NCBI GenBank assembly: GCA_048013815.1 | Contig: CM106585.1 | Location: forward strand, 16,120,001 to 16,184,000 | Length of the DNA: 64,000 nt | From: Setoptus koraiensis | Taxonomy: Eukaryota > Arthropoda | Direction: 5' to 3' | In this document: positions 1 through 11,538 of the stretch, piece after piece | Layout: the number at the start of each line of letters is the position of its first letter | Numbering within the stretch: the stretch's first letter is position 1 | The notes under the pieces: generated by a model | Seen by the model: only the letters and a program-made list of their open reading frames with translations | Told to the model about the DNA's origin: nothing | Database searches by the model: none | Position numbers and translations under genes: made by a program

Positions 1-844
1 CAGGTTCTTCAAAAAAATCCAACCTTCTAACGTATCTTAAATAAGTGGCAAATTCTTCTGGATAACCTTCACAAAGTACGTCAATTGATGTAGTTCGTTT
101 TGTGTCACCGATTTTCTGATATCTTTCTTTTAATGTCTCGGCCTTTAAACCTTGCCAAGGGAGACTACCCCGTAAAAAATACATAAACATATGACCAATG
201 GCCTCTAGATCATCACGACGGCTTTGTTCAATTCCCATATGCGTATTGACACTCATATATCGAGCTGTGCCAGTCAAGCTTTTGTGCTCTCTGTAGGGTA
301 TGTGTTTGCTAGTTTCTGAGTCTATAAATTCCTTAGCAAGACCGAAATCAATAATATGTAATGTATTTTGTTTTTTTGAATTGGGCTTGCCTAATAGAAA
401 ATTTTCCGGTTTAATATCTCTATAAATGAGATGCTTCTTATGTAGATATTCTATTCGTGCCAATATCTGCAGCGCAATTTGGATTACTGTCTTTATGGAA
501 AATTGTCTGTCACATAAATCAAACATATCTTCTAGGCTTGGTCCCAATAATTCCAAAACTAATGCATTATATTTGTTACAAGGTCCAAAATAATGTATTT
601 TAGGTACACCTTCGGTATTTCCTAAAAGTTTATAAAATCTATACTCTAAATGTAGTTGTGGTGCCTTAGTTTTCATGGCCTCCAATTTGATTGCAACGTG
701 TTCCCCCGTGTACATATTCTTGCCTAGTCTGATCTCTCCAAAATTGCCAGCACCAATTTTTTTGCCAACCTTAAAGTTCGGTCCCACCATCATCACATTG
801 GCGGTGCTTGAACCAGAGGATGATGACCTCGGTTGTGAGTTCAT
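1..844 (-). CDS. CSNK1G: Casein kinase 1 gamma (Ser/Thr kinase), 5' part, runs off the left edge
   Basis: Reverse-strand ORF of 281 codons, open from ATG at 844 to base 1; the C-terminal part lies outside the window. An in-frame TAG stands a few codons upstream of the ATG, so the start is well fixed. The kinase domain begins near residue 24. The Gly loop [11 protein letters not shown] is at about 27-37, the ATP lysine in VAIK is K53, the catalytic loop YRDIKPENF has D143, and DFG has D166. The CK1-specific [12 protein letters not shown] replaces the usual APE region. The opening [12 protein letters not shown] and the segment [10 protein letters not shown] point to the gamma subfamily, which is membrane-anchored by C-terminal lipidation and acts in Wnt/LRP6 phosphorylation and vesicle traffic (family knowledge). 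The visible part has no intron. Possible acceptor-like TAG sites just before the ATG leave room for a 5' UTR intron reaching the GC-richer region at 2.6-4.1 kb. Confidence 0.95.
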   Translation of the reverse strand, partial: MNSQPRSSSSGSSTANVMMVGPNFKVGKKIGAGNFGEIRLGKNMYTGEHVAIKLEAMKTKAPQLHLEYRFYKLLGNTEGVPKIHYFGPCNKYNALVLELLGPSLEDMFDLCDRQFSIKTVIQIALQILARIEYLHKKHLIYRDIKPENFLLGKPNSKKQNTLHIIDFGLAKEFIDSETSKHIPYREHKSLTGTARYMSVNTHMGIEQSRRDDLEAIGHMFMYFLRGSLPWQGLKAETLKERYQKIGDTKRTTSIDVLCEGYPEEFATYLRYVRRLDFFEEP

Positions 845-1160
845 TTTTGATTCCTACTATCACTAGGGCCCAAATACTAATAAATGTGTGGGGTTTATCT
901 AATAATGGCGATACTATTGTTGCTGTTGTTGTTGTGGTCGTCTATTTACGGCTAATAGTTATGAATGCCTTGGTGTAGGTAAAGTACAATTAATAATTAG
1001 TATAATAAAAGATGGTATAAATGAGACTATACAAATAAGAACGTTGATGATTAATAGTAATAATAATAAGAATGATGATAACCAATAATAATGATGATAA
1101 TAATAATTTAGCAGCGATGGCAATAATAAAATTAGTGGTGCTGTCGGCTAATAGGAATAT

Positions 1161-1196
1161 AATAATGATGATAATAATAATAATAATAATAATAAA
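1161..1196. repeat. (ATA)n microsatellite
   Basis: An imperfect, mostly uninterrupted run of ATA/AAT units. It creates spurious Ile/Tyr-rich short ORFs on both strands. Confidence 0.95.
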
Positions 1197-1279
1197 AATG
1201 ATACAAATACACACTCACACAGTCGCAGGCAGACACACAAACACAGAATACAGATTCTGTATACTGAGGAATGGCGCTG

Positions 1280-1342
1280 ATGGTGGTGCTGGTGGTAGTA
1301 GTAGTAGAGGTGGTGGTGGTGGTGGTGGTGGTGTAGTTGTTG
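1280..1342. repeat. GGT/GTA trinucleotide-rich tract
   Basis: Degenerate GGT and GTA units in series. All three frames give homopolymeric Gly, Val or Trp-like peptides, so it is read as a simple repeat and not as coding. Confidence 0.9.
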
Positions 1343-1859
1343 TGGTGGCGCTAGCTGAAGTAGGGATGTGGTTGAAGATGATGACAAAGAGTGATGGCAA
1401 AGTTAGGATGAAAACATCAAGAGGTGACTAATTTAGATAATGCTCTCTATATTCCCTTCAAATATCAATCACTGATTATACTCTCCCTGTCTCTCCCTCT
1501 CTGTCTACACTGATTGTTTGTCTCTGCATGCCTGGGTGTTATCTCTATCTTCTTTTTATGTCTGTATTTCTCTCTTCAGTTATACAGTGGTCATGAACAT
1601 ATTATCCATCATGCTATAGTTTTGTGGGATGAATTAAATTCGACCATAGAATGCTTAGACGTCTTCATGGACGTCGGTCAAATTTTGATATATGCCCATC
1701 TTGATATGCACATATTAATGCAGACTCACATAACATTCAATTGTCTAGGGAACAGTTTTTCTGCCAAAATAATTGTGTAAATAAGTTCGCATCAACCTAT
1801 TCGTTAAGCTCAATCGGTATTGCTATATTTAACGAAAAATCTGCCTTGGCCGAACACCG

Positions 1860-1974
<115 letters not shown>

Positions 1975-2129
1975 CATTGTGCCCGTTTGCCTGTGTGTGT
2001 GTTTATGTGTGTGCGTTTGTGTGTGCGCTTGTGCGTCTGTACTCTATGTGCTCAATACTAATGACTTGCGAATTCAAAGTTGACTAGCGCATCAGCAGCC
2101 GCAGTCGTCCGTCCGTCTGTTCTCCACCA

Positions 2130-2165
2130 ACACACACACACACACACACGCACACACACACACAC
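2130..2165. repeat. (CA)n microsatellite with one CG interruption
   Basis: About 18 CA units broken by a single CG step, 160 bases downstream of the long CA tract. Confidence 0.97.
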
Positions 2166-5100
2166 TAGCGCATACCGAGCGATCCTTTTTCAAATGTTGC
2201 TCTGACTAGTTCGAAGGAAAATCCGCGAGAGCCCACTGCTCGCTATCAGAGTGCCGCAAAGTAGTGCGCCTGTACAGCGAATGGCATTGACAGTGGAGGA
2301 CAACTGCAAATCGCATGATCAGCTGCAATTTGCAATGGCTGCAGCTAGCGTGAGTGCGCTGTTCAAACATTGGTTCGGGCAGCGGATGAAGCACAAAAGT
2401 GAAACATTCATGACAAAAAAAGAGTTGAAACATTTAACGAGACACGCTGGGCTTCGTTGTGGATTTTAAAGCGACACCGGCGCTCCTTGCGGATTTTTTC
2501 AGAAATGGCTCGCAGAGCATAAAATACTGATCGATACACAAATTCGTGTCGTGTGTGTAGCGAGTGCCTGTTTGTGTGCAATTTTGTATGGAACACAATG
2601 ATGATTGTTCGTGTGTGTGCCAACTAGAGGTGCCCATAATGGGCTGGTTTGTGTGAGTGCGCGGATATCCGAAGAAAAGTCCGATCCGCGACGGACTCGG
2701 ATAAATCCAGACCAGATGAGACCAGAACAGCGGGACCCCGGACGGTTTATCTAGCAAGTATAGTGCGCCTGCATTTGTCAGCCGCAATCGTAGACGAAAT
2801 TACGGAAAAGTCAGGTGAATTCCGTGTGACGTTTGTGAATTTGTGGCACCGCTATACAGTACGACTGTATATAGCTGGATGAAGCTTGTGGTGTGCTCAA
2901 AATAGGCCAAAATCCAAGCTTCCATAACAACCGAGCATGGTTTCTGATTTCGTTCTAGGGAAATTCGCCGTGCTGCATGCTGGTGCCTGGTCGACTGGTA
3001 GTGTCAGTTTGTGAGTGGTCTCGATACAGTGCGTGCAAGCACCACCGGTTCCTTGCTGCATAGTGCACGGCATGGTGTATCCACGTCGCGTTCGCGGGAG
3101 CCGCATTTGTCCAAGCCGCGAGGAGTGGGTTTTTTCTCGGAACGGACCGACGTTGGTGCGCGCATCTCCGGTGCTGGCGAACAGCGGTGCGCCGTTTGTG
3201 CCCGGCACGCGGGATCGACGGGCAGACGGAATAGAATCAGCGGCGATAGCGCGCATTTACCGCGGCCAACCAGCGGGTCAACTTTGCAGATATTTCGCCT
3301 GTCTAACTGTGTGACAGCAATCGCAACGGTGGCACTTACTTTGCAATTTCTTTTGTTGGCTCAAACAGTGCACGCGCTGTCGCGTCACGTGCTGGCCCCA
3401 CCGTTTGCACCAACCTGGAAAATATTCATGGCACTCGGGATAGATGATCAACGATAGCGCAACTTCGTTGCCAATCAGCCAAATCGTGCCTCTCGGTCGC
3501 CCAAATCCGCTACAGTGCACACAGCCAACTTTGCTGGTGTACAAGCTCTGTAATAATGCGGAGAACCTTGCGAATAGACAACCATAATAGGCAAGTTTAC
3601 CTCACAGATATTCATCGCCACCCATGTGCACATCTGTGCCGCAGATGATGTCCGGCGGCGGAAGCCAAAGGGCGCTCTGTGTGCGCGCTGAGCGCAATTG
3701 AACAAGTGAGCGAACAGAACGGGGACGGGGGGGGGGAAAGAGCAATTCGCCCATAGAAAGCACACGCCCCAATCCGTTTGCACCCCTCCATGGAGGCGCC
3801 CCCGCCCCCGCAAACGATTCGAGATGATAACTGTGCCAAATATTATTGTTATTATTCAAATGTGCGCCGTGAGGCCTTTGTGGCGCCAGATGAGTGTCGA
3901 TATGGGGCGGTCCTCCTCCTCATTGTTGTTGTTACTCATCTTCTTCAGCCCTTTAGTTTAGGCGGAGAATGCATTTGTGATGGTTGCAATATTTCTAGTT
4001 CCAACAGAGCGAGGGAGCGCTGTTTTTTCATGGACCCTCAAAACAGCTGATCTTGTCCCCCTGAGACGGAGTTATGTGTCGGTCTGGGGGCGGAATAGCG
4101 GTGCGACGCCACAGAGCCTCGGGTTGCGGTTTGGGGAGGGTCAATAGGGAGGGTTAATAAATCTAGAAACGCGCATAATGCAGTATATGCAGAGAGATGT
4201 ATCGCAAACAATTTTTTTTATCATTATTTCTAACAAGCTATAGATAAATTGACCAAACTGAACTTATATGAGCTCGCTCAAACTCAGACAACCAGCGAAT
4301 CCCACTTGGATTAGCTAGGTTCAATTAAGTGCTTTAATCCTACGCTTGTCACAAAAGTACCCCCCTCATCAAGCCCACCTTCAGCCATGACACCACCCTC
4401 AATGACATGCTTGTATACAAAGTCATGTGTGAATTAGGGAGAGAGACATAGCCTATGTCACATAGGGGTGGGGGGCATTTACAACATGCATGTACAAATA
4501 CCAAGGTAGTAGATAGAGAGAAACAATTGCAAAACAGATTGTTACGATTGTACACGTGTGACGAATTCTGAGATATATGGAAAACTGGATTACAGCAAAA
4601 ATCATAATAAATGCCCATTATAGTTAGGCTCACAGGCTCGAAAGTTGCATTTCGTGAATTATTCAACATTCAGCTAGAAACGAGATCATTGTCAAGAGGG
4701 GTTACAAATGCTATGCCAACTTATTACTCGGATAATTGCTGCTTCTTTTGCGCCTACTAACTTTATAACTGTATTCCATCAACGTAAAACGAGCATTACA
4801 ACGAGCCGCCCGACCTTTATCTTCTCCCTTATCTCTATCGCTCATCTTTCTCTCTTCTCATGCGTCGCTATCTCTTCCGTGCTACGAACTCATATGTATG
4901 AGGCCTATATTAAATGAGTCTGCCTTCAACTTGGGTCATCACTACTAGGCCCAAATGATTAGCATGTGTCTGGAGTTGCTTTGGACGCGAGCGTTAGACT
5001 AACCAGCTTATCAGCATCCACACACACACGCACTCACATACTGATGGTAATTGAGGATATGAGTAAGATACCAGTTGAAAATTATTTTATAATCTACTTA

Positions 5101-5689
5101 GTAATTATTTCAAAGTAATAGTGTCAACTGCTTAATTGAATCTAAATTATTTATTGATTTAGTATGTGTGCCATCAGCAATCTACACCGGAAAGAGTGTA
5201 GCTTTAGTAACATACAATTAACCAGTACAAGCAGGCACCACAGATAACCAACACATAATTGCATCCACATTACAGCGGTTATACTACTTAACTATTCGAG
5301 ACTTTGTCGAGCCGTTGAGGTAAATCAGCTTATATTGAGAGCTTTGACGTTTGTAGCTAGAATAATCTAGTAAAGTCTACAATGTAAACAATCATTTTCT
5401 ATACTTTGGCTTTTTTATTTGTTCAACTCAAGCTCCATCGTTATGTTTGTTTATAGGTTTAGGCATTACGTAGTGTAGTAACAATAAACGTGATAGAAGA
5501 TTATGTACATACTAATAATATCTTGTAATGATGTAGTCGATACGGGTGTGTTCGATATTTTCATCAAATGTGTCAGGCAACAAAAGAACTGTGTTTGCAC
5601 GCACAAAAAAGTCATAAAAATCATTTAAATTCGTGCCAGCTCATGTTTTCATCTGTATCTTTTCAGGCTTTCCAAAAGTGTAAATGTCT

Positions 5690-6496
5690 TTATTGACGGG
5701 CTCGTGCTCGCATAGGAGAAGAATAATGTCGCCTAGCAGCAAAATAGACGAGCCCCATGCCTAAATTTATGACAAGAAACATAATGATAGAAGTGTTGTG
5801 TTGGTAATGTGTTGTCAACTAATGAGAAATAGTGGCAAGTGGAGATGTATCTGCAAAATAAACAAACACTTACGAGACCATAAGCAAAGTCGAGCTTCCA
5901 TATCATTCTGTTTGAACCTTCAATTTCATCCATAAATTGAGTTGGATACAAGATGATCGTGATAAAGTTGCATGCTAGTGCTAGTATCATTGTATACATA
6001 GCCATCCTATACAAAGTACATCTCTTTTTCGGGGAGAGGCATAATGCCAATCCAGTAAGACCTGTGGCCGTCAAAGTAGATAATATAGTTATCAGGCACA
6101 AAAACGTTGATATCTTGATGTATCCTAACAGAATAAAATCGATGTAAAAACAAGGAGAATTATCAGCTATAGATTATGAATTGTATAAATAACAATTTCA
6201 TTTGTGATATTTTGCTGGGTGGAAAGAAATATATTTAACGATTGGCTGTCTCGGTCAGTGTAATACATACCGACATCTCGATTGGGATAGCAACCAGGCG
6301 CCAGAGATCCTAATGCAAATGGCCTGGGCCTAATAGGGTATCCTGGTTCTATACATAAATATAATAATCCTTGTCTGAATTGTTCTGCAGTGACCCAGTA
6401 TGAAGATGTAAGGCATACAATCATACATATGAGAACAATTAATGAACATAAGAATACTATCAATGAAATATGTTTGGAATTTATTGTGATGGCCAT
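5690..6496 (-). CDS. Claudin/PMP22-superfamily four-transmembrane protein (TMEM47-like), 3 exons
   Basis: Spliced model on the reverse strand: exon 1 6271-6496, exon 2 5874-6124, exon 3 5690-5818. The join gives 201 residues. Donors are GTATGT and GTAAGT; acceptors are TTCTGTTAG and TTTCTCATTAG; introns are 146 and 55 bases. Phases agree and every junction stays open, which supports the model. ATG at 6496 is the first ATG of the frame. TM1 is at about 9-30, followed by an extracellular loop with SSYW, GLLYLC and a second Cys (APGC). This resembles the claudin W-GL-C-C signature, although the second Trp is Leu and the two Cys are about 20 apart, which is wide. TM2 follows residue 80 and TM3 contains MILALACNFITIILYP. 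A YPTQF motif resembles the YPIKF of TMEM47. TM4 comes from exon 3 (SIIMFLVINLGMGLVYFA), and the tail is basic. Members act at cell junctions (family knowledge). The family call is moderate and no exact orthologue is claimed. Confidence 0.7.
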
Positions 6497-9400
6497 AATG
6501 TTCTTTTTCTTTGGTTTATAATGTGTGATCTTTATCTTGACTATCTGATCAAATGACGATGGGACCTTTCTGGTGATACAAACATGCAGGTATTCATTAT
6601 CGTTACTAAGATATTGCACATCAGATTAACAATAGAATCACGTATAATTAGAAGTATTACATAGTATCTGTTGATAATAAACAAGACGTATTTTGTGGTA
6701 GAGATGGAAAGAGCCTTCTTGAACGATGATTGGAATAGTGTTCCATGGTGCAATATCGTAAATAACTAAACATTATCGACATGAGATGTCGATTTGGAGC
6801 GCTTTTCAATTGTATTACCACTTGTTACATGAATCATATGTTTGTTATTGCGTCGGATTGCGCGTGCTTTGCCATTGCACACAATACAAGTGTAATACAA
6901 CAGCTCCAGTTTGTATCTTGCTATGAAAATTCTTCGGGCTTCTTTGTGCTGAAAAACTGATTGGAACATTACACATTACAAACTGCAACATTGACAAAGA
7001 TCGTGGTTCCATAATCGTCCTACCCCGAGAGACATTGAATGGGTTCTAATTTATATATCAAAGCGCGATACAACAAGAAAATAAGCAATAGTCGACTTTG
7101 CCTCGTCTATTATTACAAGCGTCTGCATCATGTAATCAGAGCCGTTTCTCTCCAACAAGAACGTTTCATATTACCGGCAACATATGAAATACATCTGTTT
7201 CAAAATGATATCTAGACTAAAACAAATAGATCGATAAGATATTTCTTGTTCACCGACACTCAAAAACAAAATAAATTATTTTGGAATTGCGCGCCTCTAT
7301 TTCTTCTAATATTCACTTGTTACACCTGTTGCTTGAATTGCAAAGTGCAACGAGACAGAAGATCCAATGTGCAACACGCTGCTCCGTGTCATCACCATCA
7401 CTTGCAATCAGCTCACCTGGCCCAGGACATCAACCGTTACCAAATTCTTCTAATGAACGTCACTTCTTATTACATGAATGCCTCTTTCGTAGGACTTGTA
7501 GGTTTGCATACACAACAAATACAAAACTTCATGTTAACAACATGTTGTAAGTTTCCTCGCGAGTTTGATACCACCTGACATCATCATCAACGCTAAAAAA
7601 CGCGGCCAGTCGGCGCCATCTGACGAAACTTTCTAAAATTATTCATGTCAGATAGAGGTCATAATGGTTTGCATTTACGACGCAATAACTGACCAACAAC
7701 CGCTTTTGATACTTTGATTGGTGTTGAAAGTATCAAAAATAGAAGTACGAAGCGCCGCCATATGACTTAAAGATCGGTGAGAATCTCCCCCCTGAGGCGC
7801 GGAGAGTTCATCGATCACGAAATTATGCGTAATTATTAATGGTGGATGTAGTTTTATTAGTTTGTCTCTTTGCTATTTTTTAGTGCAACAACACTTGCTT
7901 AGCCTGATATTCACAAGCTAGCTAAGAACAACTGTGGTCAACTGTGGTCCATAGTTGGTTAAATTTTGAAGGATATTTAAAATCGGACTTTCGAAAGAAT
8001 CGGCCTAATTTTGGCGCGATTTTTCTCTTATACCATTTTCGCCCCCCTCCCCCATTCTTCGCTCACAAGGTAACCTATAGGAACTTAACTCTCGGATTTT
8101 TTTTTCTAATGGGTAGATCTCTGTAGATCTAAACGATCTGAATCGAACCAGAACAATCGTATGCCCGAAAAATTCTTCGTTTCTAGGGTATCATTATTAC
8201 CGGGACAAGCTTCATATCTATTGGGATTTTCTTCCTCTTCAGTGGCAAATGTTAGCGAAACTGCGGAGAGGAATGTCTACCAAATGTGTTCTGAGGAAAG
8301 AAACCAAGTTAACTGTTTGCCTATTCACAGTTGTCAGATGCGAGATGAATAGAGAGTTGTCGCTAGAAGTATAAGATCCATTGGTGAATCTGTATTTGCG
8401 TGAATAAAAAATTGACGCTATGAGAACGTTTCAAATTTGCGACCCCCATATCCTGCATGTGGATAGCTGTCTAAATACATGTTATTTTCACTGTGCTTGC
8501 AGATGCTGTCAAATGCTATCCATATCATATGTATTCACTTGCGGACTAACTCATTCATAGCAAACTTACGCAATGCGTCTATGACTGTATTCACACACAA
8601 ATCATGTCACTTGTAATGCAGACATCACACAATATAGCACAATAAATAAAAAAAAAAACATGAAACTGGCCGAATATTTTCCTCACAAACCTTGATGCTA
8701 TCCTAGCATAGGGTGCCCGCTTATAGATCGGCATTTGATAGGGCGCACTGTGCTGCTTGCACACGATCGTAATTCGACTGAATTTCAGCACAATAATACC
8801 AATTGGGCAGCTAAAGTCTCATTACAGAGGCACAATTATTGTTTGTGAGCTAGGCACAGATATTATCTGCAGCAGCCTCTATAATGTATCGTCGACTATA
8901 GAAAGATAAAGCTCTCGGGAGGGTAGCATAGCGTAAGCGGTTCAAATGCCGAACTATTAGCAGCCAGCCTCCATTAGTACACTAGAGAACAGAACTACCA
9001 TGTTTAGTATTGCTATATGTTAGAGAATTGCCTACCGTAGCGCCACGTTGCGTGGAAAAATTCACAACTAAAGTGGAGAGATGCTCGATGTAGGCTCTCT
9101 CACAGTGTGCACTGCTACAGCAATAGTAGTGTTGTTGTGCGAAAAAAACAAATACTCGTCGTGATATCATCACCGACAGTTTCACTTACCTATCTAATTA
9201 TATAAATATCATCATCGCATACCACATAGAGATATATTTATATATATATATAAATATATATATATACATGTATTTTTGAGCATTTATACCAACGTACACT
9301 GATAGTGGCATCTACTAGGCAGTACGATGGTTACTTAGGAACTGTTCTATGGTAAAGTTCGGCGTCACATCATAGCATACAGTGAATGTATACGCTCAAT

Positions 9401-9756
9401 AATAAATTGCTATTACTGTAATCATTACTATTATGTAAAGACAGTTATGATGATATTTGGATCCTTTCATTGTGTGTGTTCATTCATTTCACTACTACAA
9501 CTACTACTACTGTACATCAACTAGAAACAACACATATCTGCATACTACTACCATAAATAATATATCTACATGAGTGCATTGATGAAACTTATCAACATTT
9601 TCAATCATTGCAACTGGCTAAGGCTAACCGATTATTCAGCCAGTTTACAAATAGCAGATATGAAGATTTTCCAACGATAACATTATCGTTGCTGATGAAA
9701 CTCAAACAAGCAAGAGCTACAGATGATATTAAGTGAATTAAAACATAATCACAGTT
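6497..9756. other. Intergenic region between two divergent genes
   Basis: Lies between the start of the tetraspan gene (reverse) and the start of INPP5A (forward), so it must hold both promoters. I see only short, unconserved-looking ORFs. Notable content: a TA-rich alternating tract at about 9229-9268, a poly-A stretch near 8648, and a polypyrimidine or poly-T stretch near 8100. No gene or mobile element was recognised. Confidence 0.6.
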
Positions 9757-11538
9757 ATGGACAGTAATTTACATTCAGACCATCATCACAATACGGGCCT
9801 TGACACAAAAGACGATGATACCGGCACAATATCCACTATGTTCATCACGGCCAACGTTGGCTCAATTTTTGAAGACGTAAGAATTTTCAACATAATATCT
9901 TTATCTTTTCTACATATGCACATATCTATAAAAATATGATCTCCCTTCCATACTAATTGACCTCTTTATTTGTACTTTATTATTACAACACTATCTGCGC
10001 CTACTCATGACATACATCGTCTTACACAGTCGACAATACTGGAATCATGGGTGAAAAAATTGAAACAAGTTGTCTCAAATACAAAACCGCAATTTTTTGC
10101 CTTACATTGCCAGGAGATCGGCGGAAAAAACTATGAGAAATCCATGGAACATGTATCAGTCTTTATAAGCAAATTATTAAATGATAGTGATCTAGCCATA
10201 TACGACAAAATAATGGTCTTCCTGGATGAAGACTTCAAATGTCTCGAAAAATTCACTGCATTGGGCAGCTTGTATTTTATACATGGATCTCTAAATAATG
10301 TAAAATTATGGAACTTCCAAACAAATCAATTTGAAATTGTTCAAGGTAGACAAGTATTTTCTGGAAACATAGAGGATGTTGATCTTATAGAGAAAGTTAA
10401 ATTTCCACAATCGTTCTTTCCAGAATGTAGGTGGTCGAGAAAAGGATATATGAGAACTAGATGGTTGATAAGCAAACAACAAATGGACTTGGTCAATATT
10501 CATCTATTTCATGATGCATCTAATCTTACAGCAATGGAAACAAATCCATCTCCATACGCCCAAAACCGTCAACGTGCCTTAGATTATACACTCAAAAGGA
10601 TCTCGAAGCCAATCAAAAATTGTAAATTGACTGACATAGATAATGTTAACCCCGAATCTATCAATACAGAAAATATAAAAGATAATAAGTCTAATGCGAA
10701 GAGAACGGACACAGACAATAAAACACTGCCACCATCCGGCCATCAAGAGCATGGAAATTCAGGCACTGAAGCCAAAACTCCTCTATTCATTTTTGGAGAT
10801 TTCAATTTCAGGCTAGATACGAGCCAAGTCATTAAAAGAATCACCAACGGTACTACTCCCTCCATAAAGATGAGCGAAAAAAGTAACGAAGTAGAGGAAA
10901 TGATATACACAAAAGTCAATACGAATGATATTATTATGACTGTTGGTAAAAAGACATTCGATTGCGATAATTTAGATGAAACTTTTCATGGACCAAAAAA
11001 CACACCTTGGCTTTTAGAACTCGACAATGAGTTGGATATGTTTCAAGAACAGTTGCATGAATTTAATATCTCTTTTAGTCCTAGTTATCCTTTCAGAGAA
11101 GATTATCTCGGGGGCTACTCTTATATGAAAACGAGATGTCCCGCTTGGTGCGATAGGATATTATTCAACGAACTTGGGAAGAGTCTAGTCTGTAGTTTAA
11201 CTGATTATGATGTAAGTTGAACTATAATTATCTTAGCACGCATGAGTTGTTAGAGTGAACAAACAATTAATCATTTCCATGTTTGTATATATAGATTGCC
11301 GAAAAAAACACAAGAAACATAGAGGAAAACACGTCTTCCAGGAAGAATATATTATATACACTTTTGGGAAATAGTGTGCCAATGGGCGATCACAAGGTAT
11401 GCATGATAGAGCAACATGAAAATACTATTCTTCACGAAGACAATTGTTTTTGATTATTTTTCTTATTTATCTTATAATCTCGCCTTACAGCCAGTTTTGT
11501 TGCATTGTAGATTAATGGTGGGCTTATTGGTGGATTAA
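9757..11538 (+). CDS. INPP5A: Type I inositol 1,4,5-trisphosphate 5-phosphatase, 4 exons
   Basis: Exons: 9757-9876, 10030-11211, 11295-11396, 11491-11538. All junctions are phase 0 with GTAAG or GTATGC donors and CAG/TAG acceptors, giving 483 residues. It removes the 5-phosphate of Ins(1,4,5)P3 and so ends the calcium signal. The N-terminal TANVGSIFED runs across the first splice into STILESW, as in the family. FALHCQEIGGKNY, WSRKGYMRTRW and LVNIHLFHDASNL are near-diagnostic for INPP5A. The catalytic signatures are GDFNFRLD at about residue 295 and CPAWCDRIL at about 410. It is longer than the roughly 412-residue human enzyme because of a polar, Asn/Lys-rich insertion of about 70 residues before GDFNFRLD. 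The last exon encodes only PVLLHCRLMVGLLVD, so the C-terminal CaaX box of the vertebrate enzyme is absent. Its final 15 bases overlap, antisense, the end of the next gene. Confidence 0.93.

Noticed and set aside
1072-1431. ORFs of 79-119 codons on both strands rich in Ile, Gly, His or Pro
   Set aside because: They are created by ATA, GGT and CA simple repeats; all frames give homopolymers and no family resemblance.
3011-3457. 148-codon Arg/Ser-rich ORF in the GC-rich block
   Set aside because: Both strands and several frames are equally open, as expected in CpG-rich DNA; no domain or splice support.
7246-7578. 110-codon Cys/His-containing ORF
   Set aside because: Does not begin with ATG, has no recognisable family or secretion pattern, and overlaps another open frame of similar quality.
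8900-8990. Possible tRNA (A-box-like TAGCATAGCGTAAGCGG, B-box-like GGTTCAAATGCC)
   Set aside because: The two boxes overlap instead of being 30-60 bases apart, and no cloverleaf can be folded.
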